From positions 1,002,556 through 1,066,555 of the forward strand of contig JAKMXF010000299.1 of NCBI GenBank assembly GCA_024704765.1: a stretch of DNA of 64,000 bases. Reading direction: 5' to 3'. The notes below the pieces were generated by a model, which saw only the letters and a list, made by a program, of their open reading frames with translations, did not search any database and had not been told where the DNA came from. Source of the stretch: Oopsacas minuta. Its lineage: Eukaryota > Porifera > Hexactinellida > Lyssacinosida > Leucopsacidae. The position numbers and the translations under genes were made by a program. Positions 36,831 through 47,393 of this stretch are shown here, one piece after another (the stretch's first letter is position 1; each line of letters begins with the position of its first letter).

Positions 36831-36956
36831 GGACAGTTGACTAAATCAAAAGGGAATTGCATTATCAAGTCTGTGAAGATATTCGTTACTTCTTTGAATA
36901 CTAAGTATGCTCTACTATTATTCTGATATGATTTTCTAAAGAAAAGAATTGTAATA

Positions 36957-38289
36957 ACGGATGAGCACTAAAATGTTAGACATATTTTATAGTTCACTAT
37001 AACAACGAGATATTTCCAAATTCATAAATCTTTGTTCACCAATGAATTACTTGTATATAGATTTCAAATTCAAACCATTTGAGATTATTTTAGAATATAG
37101 CATCTGGAAATGGATCATTTGAAAGTGACACAACGGTGACACATTATTGGACAATTTCATCGTAAAAATTATGAGCATGGGATTTCTTATACAGTTAAGC
37201 ATTTTTTGGCGTTTGGAATCGCAAGATCTACTATCTACAACATCATTTCTACTATCAAGAATAGAGGAACCGTACACAGGAAGTTGGGTAGTGATCGCAA
37301 GTCTGTCAAAATGCTTAAGAGGCTCCGGCGATCTCTATTGTGCAAAATTAGCAATAAAATAGGGGTCACCACCAGAAAAATGGCTCGAAAATTCGATATC
37401 TCTCAATCATATGTTCGTAAGATTATCAAAGAGAATAATGTTGCATATCGTAAACATAAGCGAGTCCCAGATAGTAAACCCGAACAAGAATTGAGGGCTA
37501 AGTCTGGGTGTCTAAAATTACGGAGAGACTTTTTTCCCCATCAAGCACAACTCAAATTGTAATGGATGACGAATCGTTTTTCGGACTAAAGGATGACAAT
37601 ATCCATGTCAATAAGGGTTATTTTATTTCAAATCTCTCTCAGCCAAGTTTCTGAATCCTAGAATCAGTTATATTCATAAATCCAAGTACCCACCTAAACT
37701 TTTAATTTGGTTTGCAATTTCGAAAGAAGGCATATCGGAGCCATACTTTGTCCTCGGAATCTTTCAGTTACTGGCGAAATTTACCGAAATTAATGCATAA
37801 AAAAGCATCTAATTCCTTTCTTGGAAAAGTTTCATGATGAGGGTGAATATTACTTCTGGCCTGATATAGCAAGTAGCCAATTATGCAAAAGATACGCTTA
37901 AACTTCTTGAAGATCTAAATATCCCATATATTCCAAAATCTGCTAATCCTCCTAATATACCTCAATTAGCTAATTGAGGATTTCTGGGGTAATTTGAAAT
38001 CCAAAGTTTATGAAGGTGGGTGGGAAGCCAAATCCTTCAGAATGCTGAAGCAAAGGATTCGGAAATCAATCAGGCAAGTGGAATTTTCAATTGTCTAAAG
38101 GCGATTTTCAAGTGTCAAGACGAATATCCGAAAATCTACAGACAATGGCCCATTAGCAGCGATCAATTGAGTTCTAGCTAAATTAAAATGTAATTAAACA
38201 AATATGATCGAATTATACGATACTCTGTTGATAATTGTTACATGCTTAAACTGGATGAAATTTGTCTAATTTTTTAGTGCTCACCCGTT
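36957..38289 (+). mobile_element. Tc1/mariner element, distinct lineage
   Basis: About 1.33 kb bounded by AACGGATGAGCACTAAAATG and the inverse of AACGGGTGAGCACTAAAAAA; the arms continue TTAGACA-A/T-ATTT. TA lies next to the left end (TAACGG) and the right end (CCGTTA). It encodes a forward-strand transposase relic of a different lineage from the DD37E copies. Confidence 0.85.
37150..38180 (+). pseudogene. Tc1-like transposase, broken
   Basis: The DNA-binding half is 37206-37562: FGIARSTIYNIISTIKNRGT, then GVTTRKMARKFDISQSYVRKI. The first catalytic Asp is at VMDDESFFGL (about 37560-37590). Then come YPPKLLIWFAIS-type sequence near 37690, YYFWPDIASSHYAKDT (second Asp, about 37855-37900, needing one frame change), IPKSANPPNIPQL and IEDFWGNLK (Glu, about 37975-38000). 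The second Asp to Glu distance is about 37 residues once the break at the QL...IED junction is allowed for. Stops and shifts are frequent. The PPN(I/V)PQ.RPIE block is characteristic of a Tc1-like lineage common in marine and parasitic invertebrates, from memory. Confidence 0.78.
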
Positions 38290-38978
38290 AATTATGATAC
38301 TTTATATGAAAATTGTTGGATATTATGTAAATGCTGATTATGCTCGTTTGGTCTATTGTAAATATTCACTATTTAGTAATATTGTATTGAATAATTGCTC
38401 ATTTGTGCTCCAATTTTGTTACTAATTAGAATTATCGAGTCCAATTCATAATCGTTTATTCGGAATTATTCTTCACCTCACTTCATCTAAATTATGGATG
38501 TTTTACTTCCGTCTATGTTGATCCCTTTTCCAATAATATCGATTATTCCTGATCGATGAAGTTCAATGAAGTTATTAAGATATCTTCCCGCTGTAGCAGT
38601 CCAGAATATACCCTGATAGGATAATACAATACCAGAGTTTATTAACTACAGAGTCTTGCTTAGGAATTTAATGGATTAGCTTGAATCCTACAATGGGTAA
38701 CGTAGCAGTGACTCTTAAAACGTTATTTATGCTGTGGGGACAGATTTAAATGGAATATATGTTTTTCCCCTGATTGTTGTCCCATTTTATCTTGCTAGAC
38801 TAGAAAGTATAAAATCATGGCTAGGACAGAAGACATCCGAATATATTCTCGAACATCTCGGCGTATAGACATTTTATACGCGAGTAAGCATGTATTGTAA
38901 TATATTGTAAAAAAGTATAAAAATCAGAAGCAATAAACAGGAATTTTGGCCTACAAGATCGTATACTCTACAATTTAT
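38290..38978. other. non-coding, nothing recognised
   Basis: No gene and no repeat pairing seen. Confidence 0.45.
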
Positions 38979-39332
38979 GGTGACAATTGTCAGTTTTTTC
39001 CCTGGACAGTCCACGTTTTTTGGGTCAATTTTGGCTATGTCTAACTAGTTTTATTGATTGCCCAGTTTTTTTAGCTGACCAGTTACTTCACCTATAAAAT
39101 TTGTGACTCTATTTCCATCATTTTACCGCGATTTTGGGTAGATTGCTTTACCACACATTGTAACAAATACATATATTGATATTTGTTTCTTTTAAATGAC
39201 ATACAGAACTACCGACATAAATTCATTAAGTGGGTTGTCCAGTTTTTTCTTAAGTGCTTCACAGGTAAACTCCAGTTATTTTTCGGAAAACCTGAAATGT
39301 CCATGTTTTTGGTAAAACCCTTCTGGTCACCC
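38979..39332. repeat. hAT-like MITE, about 350 bp
   Basis: The left end is GGTGACAATTGTCAG followed by GGACAGTCCACGTTTTTTGG. The right end inverse reads GGGTGACCAGAAGGGTTTTA followed by CCAAAAACATGGACATTT. The ends share GGTGAC and a diverged GTCC...TTTTGG motif related to the hAT end at 20615. The 8-bp flanks do not match clearly. It has no coding capacity. Confidence 0.5.
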
Positions 39333-39429
39333 AACACTATATCTAACTGGATTCTCAAACTATATACCACTCAATTGAAATTCCACAAGTATTGTATTAG
39401 GTATACTACTCTGATATTGATTTTACGTA

Positions 39430-39642
39430 CAGTGGAAGCCGCTTAATTGGGACAGCTCGGGAGTCAATGTTTTGTCCCGATTAACCGATTATGATTATTG
39501 AAGTATTCAAAACTAGGTTTTCATTGTCACATGACCAGGTATATCTTATTTCTCTATTACTAATCCTGATTTATCTAAGTCTAGTAGAGATTTGGTTGTA
39601 GTATGGGTATAGTTCCTCTTCAAGAGGTCATATTCGCTAATT
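39430..39642. repeat. pogo/Tigger-type element, one end only
   Basis: Begins CAGTGGAAGCCGCTTAATTG with TA outside. It is nearly identical, in inverse orientation, to 47180-47393 through ATTATTGAAGT, CATGACCAGGTATATCTTAT and CTACTAGACTTAGATA (given here as the inverse). Similarity ends at about 39642, so this is a truncated copy. Confidence 0.85.
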
Positions 39643-41598
39643 CAAGCAGTTTTTATGTGACTATATTTTCTGTATGAGCATAATTATGTGTCCAACCACT
39701 ACCATAATTAATGAAATTTGATCATATGTAGCCTGATAGAAAGTTCTACGTAATATAGTCTGAAACGAAACAGTTTATAGCTAGTTGAGTTATGATGTTT
39801 GCATATAGTAAGCTAATTTAGATGTAAATATAAAGAATTTAGATTGCTATGATAAGGTGTACCTGGTCAGGGATTCAGGATATTCGTTCAATGATTACTA
39901 CATATATGATTATGACATTACTTGCCTTAATTTTAGGATTCAAACTTCAAACGATGTGTAACGAAGGTCCCTGAAATTTGACAACCTCCTCTTTATGTCA
40001 TTGTTTACTTCCAAAAGCGTATGCTATAACACTTTGATTACCACCCCTTCACTTTACCGCATACGCCCAAGTGACCAGCTTTTGCAACAATAATCTGTAT
40101 ACCAGTGCTGTTATCCCAAAATTTAAAGTGAGGGAGCGCTAAATGCTCGCTCAAATTTGGTTCAGCTTAGTTTAATAATTTACTCAGCAATTAATAGTAA
40201 AAAATACCCGCTATAAATTACTATTAGAGATACGAATTTTTGTTTGTTTACTAAACACTAGAACTAAAACCCCATATCTAAAAATGTACAATTTGAGTAG
40301 CTTCTTTGGGTACTTTAGAAAAATAATTCTCAAGAATACTTTCTTTTCTGTCCATTGCAAGATAAAAATCTTTAATTATGATACTACAATTATCTAAAAA
40401 TGACAAATAAGGACAAATATATAATACGTATACCACAATAAGATCAAATTCTATTGTTGTATTAAAGAAATATTCAACATGTGGTAAATCAGAAATTTAC
40501 ACTTGGTTCTTTCAGGATTTCACTCCAAAAAAATAAGCGCGCCCCCTCTAAGAAGGAGCGCCCAACTCAGTAAAAAAGGTATGGGGCGGTGCCCCCCCCG
40601 CGCCCCCTCTATAACAGCACTGCTGTATACGATATTTACAAATTTCGAACTGAGTTATAATTTTCTTCGAAACTATTATCATTACATAACTATATTCATA
40701 TTCAACAATAAACTGTATTAACAATCGCATGACTGTAGGAGACCGTCCATTCAGATTTCAACCTGACCAGCTTTTTAATGGTTAGTATATACTACTGTGA
40801 GTATGGGGAAATCTGACCAACTTTTCCTGGGGTGCATATACAGGTATAGCAATATAGGTGATCTGACAATTCAATTGTCTGCTAAAGGCCTGTAAATGGT
40901 GCGATGCCCAGCATTTCGACTAAAACAGGTTGGTGTCAGGTCTATGTTACCAGCGTTAGGCAACTTCTAAGTATACGACTATACAAGTATAATACACGAA
41001 CTGTGGATTCTTTTCAAGAATAAGATATACATCTATTGTAGAATAGATTCTGCATAAGAACAAATATAGCCTCGTGTTTAGTTTATATAATTTATCATGG
41101 CTACATTTCACAGCAGAGAATCAATTTAGAAACTCCTACGCATATAATTGACTGTTTGCAAATGCACCTGTAGATATCATCTATTACAAGGATCTTTGTT
41201 CAGCTCAAAGTAGGACTATTTCTACTTTTGGCAAGTCCCCATTCACAAAGCACAATGAACAATTTCAAAGTCACTGTGTTATGTGGAATAATATATAGAA
41301 ATTGCACGAGACAGCCCGAAAGTAATCGCAACGTTTATGCCCAGCCCTCTTTGAACATTCCTGAAACCGCGAAGCGAGAGGGAGGGCAATTTTCACCAAA
41401 TTTTCGAATTAGTAGACGAATTCAAACGAATTTATCAATGGGAATCCAAATCAGTTCAATTAGATACATAGACAATAAATTAATTTGTACTTCAAGAATG
41501 TAAAATTATATTTAAAGATAGTAACAGAGGTCTACAAGAGAAGTTATGATTACTGATGAAATCAGGAAAAATAATGTTGAATAATTACACTAACTGCT
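39643..41598. other. non-coding; one G/C-rich patch
   Basis: No recognisable gene. Around 40535-40615 a strongly G/C-rich patch has GCGCGCCCCCTC, GAGCGCCC and GGGGCGGTGCCCCCCCCGCG. It resembles a MITE end, but no partner was seen. The frame at 41228-41503 has no motif and may be downstream sequence of the bZIP gene on the other strand. Confidence 0.45.
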
Positions 41599-42696
41599 TC
41601 ATGAATTAAATATAGACATCCACTGACTGTGAGAAGAATTTTGAGACAAAAGTGTTCGAGACCCAACCCCGAAATGTTTCATGTTAAATAGATGTGGTTG
41701 CAATATAGTATTGGATAGAGATATCCATGAAGGAATACTAAAGAGTGTAAATGCAAATATAAACATAAATAATGCTGGATTCCCTTTAGAAATATTAGGG
41801 ACATACGAAGAAATATAAGATTTCATTCTCTTAACAGTTGTAATCAAGTGCACGTTTTGTCTCTCTAATTCACCAACACGCCTTTGTAATTCCGAATTAA
41901 GGGAAGTTGTTTGTTGAACTCTCTCTTCCAATCCATCGAGATAGTCCTTCTTCCGTTTTCTACTCTCTGCAGCTGAAAGTTTATTCTTAATCCTCCTCTT
42001 AACCTGTTTGATATGTCTTTCTTCTGTTTTCGTCAGGGTACGAACGTTTTCAGGTATTACAACACCTTCATTTCTAAGTATAAATTTTTCATCTTCAGTC
42101 AGCTTAAGAGGTTTCGGTTTTCGACCAGGTTTATTAACTTGTATATCCGAATCAATATATGTCGAACTGTCTACTGCATTAATTGAAAATTGAGCATATG
42201 AATCGGCATTGGAGCAGTTCTCAATTGTATATAAGTAATCATAACCGTGTTGACATTGGTTTGTTTTATGGTCCTGTGTATGATGAAATTCAGGTAAAGA
42301 ATAGTTGACCGAATCATTCGCAGAAAGATGTGGCGAGTTTGAGGTAGAGTTAAGGTGTATCGCCTCATTTGAATTACGATCAAGGTGCAAAAATTCATTA
42401 GAAAAAAAATTATCATCCTGAATAGGTAAAAGCAAATCCTCAACCTGAGTAAAACTTGTAGGATCAAAGGAAATATCATGAAACGTCTCAAATTCACCAA
42501 TAAGTGGTTTCTCTGTATACAGTTGAGACAAGGGGTTTTGAATGTTAATGCTATCAGGTAATGTATCATTACAAAGATGGTGGATTGTTTCAGAAGTAAT
42601 ACTTCTATATGGATTGGTAAAAGGATCGTCAGTACAAAGATCAGATTGTTGCTTGTGAATAGTTGTAGAATCACAATTATGGGTTTTACGATACAT
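41599..42696 (-). CDS. CREB3/CrebA-type membrane-anchored bZIP transcription factor
   Basis: 365 residues in one open frame. CREB3-family factors sit in the ER membrane, are cut in the Golgi by site-1 and site-2 proteases, and the freed bZIP half enters the nucleus to activate secretory and stress genes. Visible here: an acidic Ser/Asn/His-rich N-terminus (1-185), PGRKPKP near 190, LTEDEKFIL and the family-specific block TKTEERHIKQVKRRIKNK before the basic region KNKLSAAESRKRKKDYLDGL (residues about 238-257). A leucine zipper follows to about 290. A single hydrophobic helix ALFMFIFAFTLFSIPSWISL is at about 308-327. RTLL at about 347-350 lies just past it and fits the RxxL site-1 protease motif. 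Length is close to human CREB3. The start is the first ATG of the frame. It could be an intronless gene or a retrocopy. It is the only intact cellular gene found in this window. Confidence 0.9.
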   Translation of the reverse strand: MYRKTHNCDSTTIHKQQSDLCTDDPFTNPYRSITSETIHHLCNDTLPDSINIQNPLSQLYTEKPLIGEFETFHDISFDPTSFTQVEDLLLPIQDDNFFSNEFLHLDRNSNEAIHLNSTSNSPHLSANDSVNYSLPEFHHTQDHKTNQCQHGYDYLYTIENCSNADSYAQFSINAVDSSTYIDSDIQVNKPGRKPKPLKLTEDEKFILRNEGVVIPENVRTLTKTEERHIKQVKRRIKNKLSAAESRKRKKDYLDGLEERVQQTTSLNSELQRRVGELERQNVHLITTVKRMKSYISSYVPNISKGNPALFMFIFAFTLFSIPSWISLSNTILQPHLFNMKHFGVGSRTLLSQNSSHSQWMSIFNS

Positions 42697-42719
42697 CGAA
42701 AGGGTGATCGTATATAGTA

Positions 42720-43015
42720 ACTATCGAATTAAATCAAATCAAATATTTCAAATATTATAATTAAAATCAAATATTTCAAATCATATATTTCGAATCATAT
42801 ATTTCGAATCAAATATCTGATTTCAAATGTTGCACCGTAAATTGCGAAAAGCGGTTAATTGGGACACATTTGCTAGGACAATTCTTCCGAGTCTACTGTA
42901 TTTCCAATTAAATATTTGATTGAAATATCCCAAATCAAATATTCAAATAAAATAAAATAATTTCGAAGATCAAATCAATTCAAATCAAATAGTGTTTGAT
43001 TTGATTACAACACTG
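42720..43015. repeat. AAATCAAATATTTC-type tandem repeats upstream of the bZIP gene
   Basis: About 42725-42830 and 42900-43012 are made of degenerate repeats around AAATCAAATATTTC(G/A). They are interrupted at about 42838-42900 by GCGGTTAATTGGGACACATT ... GAGTCTACTGTA, which resembles a pogo/Tigger-type end. The block begins about 25 bases upstream of the bZIP start codon on the reverse strand, so it occupies the presumed 5' UTR/promoter region. No TATA box or other defined site can be claimed. Confidence 0.75.
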
Positions 43016-43732
43016 GATCATCGTTGAAAAATCTCACAAAGGGAGAATATTCAGAATCATGTGATTAGTGATAGTAAATTAATATTCAAGTGATAAATTT
43101 CGAGGTATTGAAATTATTGAGAATACTACCCAGGAGCTAATAGGATGCTCAATCCAGAAAATTAATTAAACAATAGCTTAGGACGCTCCATAAGGAGTAT
43201 GATTTACGACCAAATGTACTTTGGAGCTTAGATATTGATAATCTTCCTTCAATATATGAAATCATTTGCATCCTAATAGTAAATAATCAGAAGAATAGCC
43301 AAAAATTGAAATAGGATTTCTAATCCGACGACTAGAGTATTGTACCAGAAGGTGATCTCGTCACTAATTAGCTCTAACACAGCAGGGCCGTTGCAAGCAG
43401 GCCAAGTTAACCTATGTAATTATATATGGAGCCACCAAAAGTTGGTCCGATTGACTAATATTATTTGTATTAGCAGACAAATGTTGGTAAACCGGACCGT
43501 CTCCTACGGCCATGTACAAGGGGCACAGATGGGTACTTCAGTAGAAATAGGCAGGTATATATAGTTACATACACGAAATAATTCACTTATAGTAAATCGA
43601 TAGTAATAAATCGATTAGAGACAATAAATTTTATATAGAAGTAGTATGTAAATTCTTTGGCTTGACTTTTGACAAATTTATAGGTATAATATTTTATGGT
43701 TATAATATTTATTAAATATTGACAACCTATAA
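43016..43732. other. non-coding, nothing recognised
   Basis: Short frames only (up to 74 codons at 43340-43564) with no motif. No repeat partner seen. Confidence 0.45.
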
Positions 43733-43879
43733 CAGGGTTCTCAACTATCAGGATTTCGTCGTGAGTCTCACGATTTCGGGTCTACAAATACTGCAAAATT
43801 TATGGTCTTTTCAAAGAAAACTAATACTAAATTGCATATCTCACGATTTAGATTCACGGGTTGAAACTTGAGAGCCCTG
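43733..43879. repeat. hAT-type MITE, 147 bp
   Basis: The left end CAGGGTTCTCAACTATCAGG pairs with the inverse of CAGGGCTCTCAAGTTTCAAC at the right. The CAGGGNTCTCAA form is typical of hAT ends. The inner parts also mirror each other: TCACGATTTCGGG and the inverse of CCCGTGAATCTAAATCGTGA. Flanking 8-mers do not match, so the target duplication is lost or my edges are slightly off. Confidence 0.75.
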
Positions 43880-44101
43880 CCATGAGTATAAAAATATTCT
43901 TCAAATAAGGGGGAATTGGGGAAAACAATTGGGCTGAAAGAGAGTGAACGGTTTTGGTATTCGATATACGACTCAATTATGGTACAAATTCGTCATAGTT
44001 ATGTGTATAATCTAAAACATTCCATTCCTGCGATCAAGGGTGTTTCTAAGCTATAAAATCCATCGATGATAATGCAATTAATATGGAACATAGCTATAGA
44101 T

Positions 44102-44290
44102 AGAACTCCATTTTAGCTTCAACTGTGTATAGTACTAGTATGCATAACTTGATGTACAATGTACAGTATTGACTAGGATCAAGTTTCGTTTATATTCTAA
44201 TGTACTACAAAACATTATAAACAAACTCATGCATAAACGACTTTTGACATTTGGGCTATGTTTGTTGTTTTTCTATGCACATTTCGATTT
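44102..44290 (+). repeat. dispersed repeat A (intact partner of the interrupted copy at 50/52.7 kb)
   Basis: Sequence from TTTAGCTTC..TGTATAGTACTA through CAGTATTGACTAGGATCAAG to TTTTGACATTTGGGCTATG and GTTTGTTGTTTTTC. The same string occurs at 49952-50059 and resumes at 52736-52800, with a mariner element placed between. It has no coding potential. Confidence 0.85.
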
Positions 44291-44340
44291 TACTGTGCCA
44301 ACTATACTTTAATACAGTAGCACAGTACTAAAATGGTTGC

Positions 44341-44760
44341 CTATATTTTTTCTTTTTACTGTGCCGACTCTACTTTAGTATAGTGGCCCAGTATTGAATT
44401 TGTTTTTCTCCGTGAAAGGCCTGCAGCCAAAATTGGATAGAATTAAGGTGATATATGGTGTGAGAACTATTGAATATAGTCTTCGGGTGTGCATCCCCCT
44501 TTGCTTATCAATCGGACACCATGTGCCATTATTTCACACTAGTCAAACCTTTGTCTGGCCTCTGGCAAAAATGATAAAAGGAAAGGTGCCAAAATTTCAC
44601 ACCTTTTGAAAGAGAAAGAAATTCTATACCTTCGTACCTTTCTTGAATTTTATATTGGTTATAGCTTTTTTGCTGCAAGTAAATGAAAAATATTCATTAT
44701 ATAGCACTATGTCATCGGTAATTCTATTGTTCTTAGATGCTAAATATTTATTAGTTAAGT
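44341..44760 (+). repeat. dispersed repeat, copy b (inverse of 14630-15068)
   Basis: Inverse copy of 14630-15068. Just before it, the terminal sequence TACTGTGCCAACTATACTTTA (44290-44310) occurs as an extra diverged copy of the same end (TACTGTGCCGACTCTACTTTA at 44357), so the end is doubled in this copy. Confidence 0.85.
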
Positions 44761-45547
44761 AGGGAATTTATTTTGAAAAAGAAAGTGCACAACTGCTGAA
44801 ATCTCAACTCCCTCTCCCAAATTCAGGTAAAATACTAAATAACTCATTTAAAATTTTGTCTTTTAATTACAATATTTAATTGCAATTATCCCTTTAGTTC
44901 GCTGAACTTGAGCACGAATTATGTAGACGATTACTGAAAGAGATATAGAAAGGAATCCGTTCTCAGTGGTAATGAAGATCTTGAATATGAAGATCCTGAG
45001 ATCTTCGAATTTAACTCAGGTGTAAGTAGTATTTTTGTTAAACGTAGTTCACACTGATCAATTTGCAATGCTATATTTATTGTTATTCTTATTGGTCTAA
45101 GTCGCAGATCCAGCAATGTGAAAATGAGACTCCAGAGTTGATAGGTTGGTACCATGTATAATAATTTGTTCACTCGTACTAAACTTATTATATATTAGAT
45201 CTATAAGTATTCAAAAAAGTAGTTTGAGGCTGATGAGCGCCAGATAAACTCATAACGAAGATTGTTTCAATCACGGTTAATTTTAACTTTCCCAAAGATT
45301 TAAAAACTCTAAAATGACAATCACTGTATAATTACTTGTAGCCACAACTTATGGAATCAGTAAGATATCACAGACTACTAAATACATTTCAATCAAGGCT
45401 TCAAGATGAGTGGTACTCTAATCCCAATCACTGAGAAATGAACCAGTTTATGCATGCTGTTACTACGTGAAACGGCGGATAGTGAAATGGTAGGTATATA
45501 ATCAGGTGTCATAACAGAGTTTTATAATCTTGTAGTGTAGTCAAGTA
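44761..45547. other. non-coding, nothing recognised
   Basis: No gene-like motif. The 80-codon reverse frame at 44931-45173 is unremarkable. Confidence 0.45.
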
Positions 45548-45738
45548 CAGTAGAAGCTCGTTAATATGTACACCAAGGGACAGTCGAGATTTGTACTCCT
45601 TATCCGGAGTACGTATTAACCGGTGTACTAGAACTGGAGTAAATTGAATATCCATTGTACGGACTAAAATTGTGTAAAATTGTGTTAGTCTTACCAGAAA
45701 TTCGCAATAAATGTGTTCGTATTAACGAAGTTTCACCT
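45548..45738. repeat. pogo/Tigger-type MITE, about 190 bp
   Basis: The left end CAGTAGAAGCTCGTTAATAT matches the inverse of the right end AGGTGAAACTTCGTTAATAC with TA outside each edge (45546-45547 and 45739-45740). Internal GGAGTACGTATTAACCGG is the sort of subterminal repeat these elements carry. Confidence 0.75.
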
Positions 45739-46429
45739 TATGCGATTACAAATTCAAGGATAATGAGCTGAAGTGTTGACGAGTTTCTTTTTGCTAATTA
45801 TGTTATGTTAATATCTAATATAATATATACGTATTATATTTATTAATCAGAACAGATATTTCGATTAGTAGTTGATATAGTGAAGGAAGCATGATAGACC
45901 AAGATAAAACTTCTATAATTCCAACTAATTTTGCCTACCAAGTTCTACTACCCACTCTAAGTAGTAACTACTGATTATTGTTCATAGAGAATTCTAGTAA
46001 GTGTTTTATTCGATAAATGGTTATGTTCCGAATAGTTGGACGATATTTTCCATACAGAATTTGATTTCACTGGTGAAATAGAGAATAGAGGTGATTTGCT
46101 ATTTCTTTATTTATTTGAATGAAATTAATATACTATATTAAATTATCATGTCAATTACAGTCTGTGACGCTTAGTTTTTAATGTATGTCTCTTATCTTTG
46201 CAAAGATTCACTGAATAGATTTTTATCTATAAAATATAACATTAAGATGTCATTCGAATTATTTAATCATATTCTATGATAATTTTTATTATACATATAT
46301 CTATATACAGGGCCTGCCGCAAGGATTTATAAGTGGTCCGCGTGAAATCTCACTTCCCATAGAAACAGTACTAGCAGCACCAACCGGAACGGTGGCGCTG
46401 GCGCTAATTTTTATATAGTATATATTTAT
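45739..46429. other. non-coding; possible MITE end at 46310
   Basis: AT-rich. CAGGGCCTGCCGCAAGGAT at 46310 and the CGGAACGGTGGCGCTGGCGC patch at 46385-46404 look like parts of a hAT-type MITE, but a matched pair was not found. Confidence 0.4.
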
Positions 46430-46513
46430 CAAGGTTGCAACCGAATAGTTCAATATTCGGTTAGGGCTACAATTCATGAAAACTGATATTCATCTCTGGC
46501 GGTTTCAACCTTG
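46430..46513. repeat. 84-bp palindromic mini-element
   Basis: The ends are CAAGGTTGCAACCG and the inverse of CAAGGTTGAAACCG (13 of 14 match). A nested CCGAATA...TATTCGG stem is near the left end. It is surrounded by TATATTTAT / TTATATATA, so a short TTAT-like duplication is possible but ambiguous. Confidence 0.65.
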
Positions 46514-46649
46514 TTATATATATAAATATATGTATATATATATCACTTTAGGCCTGTATACACCTGAACAGATGCTAAAGTAAGAATTTGTGAGCACAAT
46601 GTATTTTCCACGTAATTGTTTGGAAATTTTATTAAGAACAAAGTATATA

Positions 46650-47393
46650 CAGTAGAAGCAGCTTAATCGGGACTCGGATAATCGGGATATCCGCTTAAAC
46701 GGGACAGTGGTTTGGGAACATATTTTTTACATAGAAAAATCGTCGGATAATTGGGACATCGAATCGGTTAATCGGGATTCTTTATCCCGATTACCCGAGA
46801 ATTTGTAAGTTCATAATCGGTTATTCAGGATTTCTTATCCCATTAACCGAATATTAATTGTATTCGCTTAATTGGGATTTCTATCCCAATTTGACGATTG
46901 TATATTTATTCAGAATCATTGTAAAATGGTTTGTTGTAAAACTAGGAATTTGAATATTATCTACAACTATAACAATACAACAGCAATGCGATTACAATTT
47001 ACTAAACTAAGATTAGTAACATTGCTCGCTCGCCTCAGGTTCCATTGGCTATTCCATCGTGTATAATTCCCTCAATAATGGCCAGACTGTTGGATATCCA
47101 AACGTTTTGCATGGGTTGCAGTAATAAACACATGCATAATTATTTAAACTATATTTTCTTATTTTTTAAGTATATACCGTAACGCATTCTATGACCTCTT
47201 GAAGAGGAACTATACCCATACTACAACCAAATCTCTACTAGACTTAGATAAATCAGGATTAGTAATAGAGAAATAAGATATACCTGGTCATGTGAGAATG
47301 AAAACCTAGTTTTGAAAACTTCAATAATCATAATCGGTTAATCGGGACAAAACATTGACTCCCCGAGCTGTCCCGATTAAGCGGCTTCCACTG
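46650..47393. repeat. pogo/Tigger-type element, 744 bp
   Basis: Ends are CAGTAGAAGCAGCTTAATCG and the inverse of CAGTGGAAGCCGCTTAATCG with TA outside both. Repeated GGGAC / CGGTTAATCGGG motifs lie near the left end, as in 7466-8014. The right third is nearly identical to 39430-39642. No transposase remains; a 64-codon frame at 46872-47066 has no motif. Confidence 0.85.

Noticed and set aside
42171-42674. 167-codon reverse-strand hydrophobic frame
   Set aside because: Out-of-frame shadow of the CREB3-like gene; low-complexity Ile/Leu/Phe content and no motif.
46505-46545. TATATA run as a promoter
   Set aside because: Simple AT-repeat with no downstream gene.
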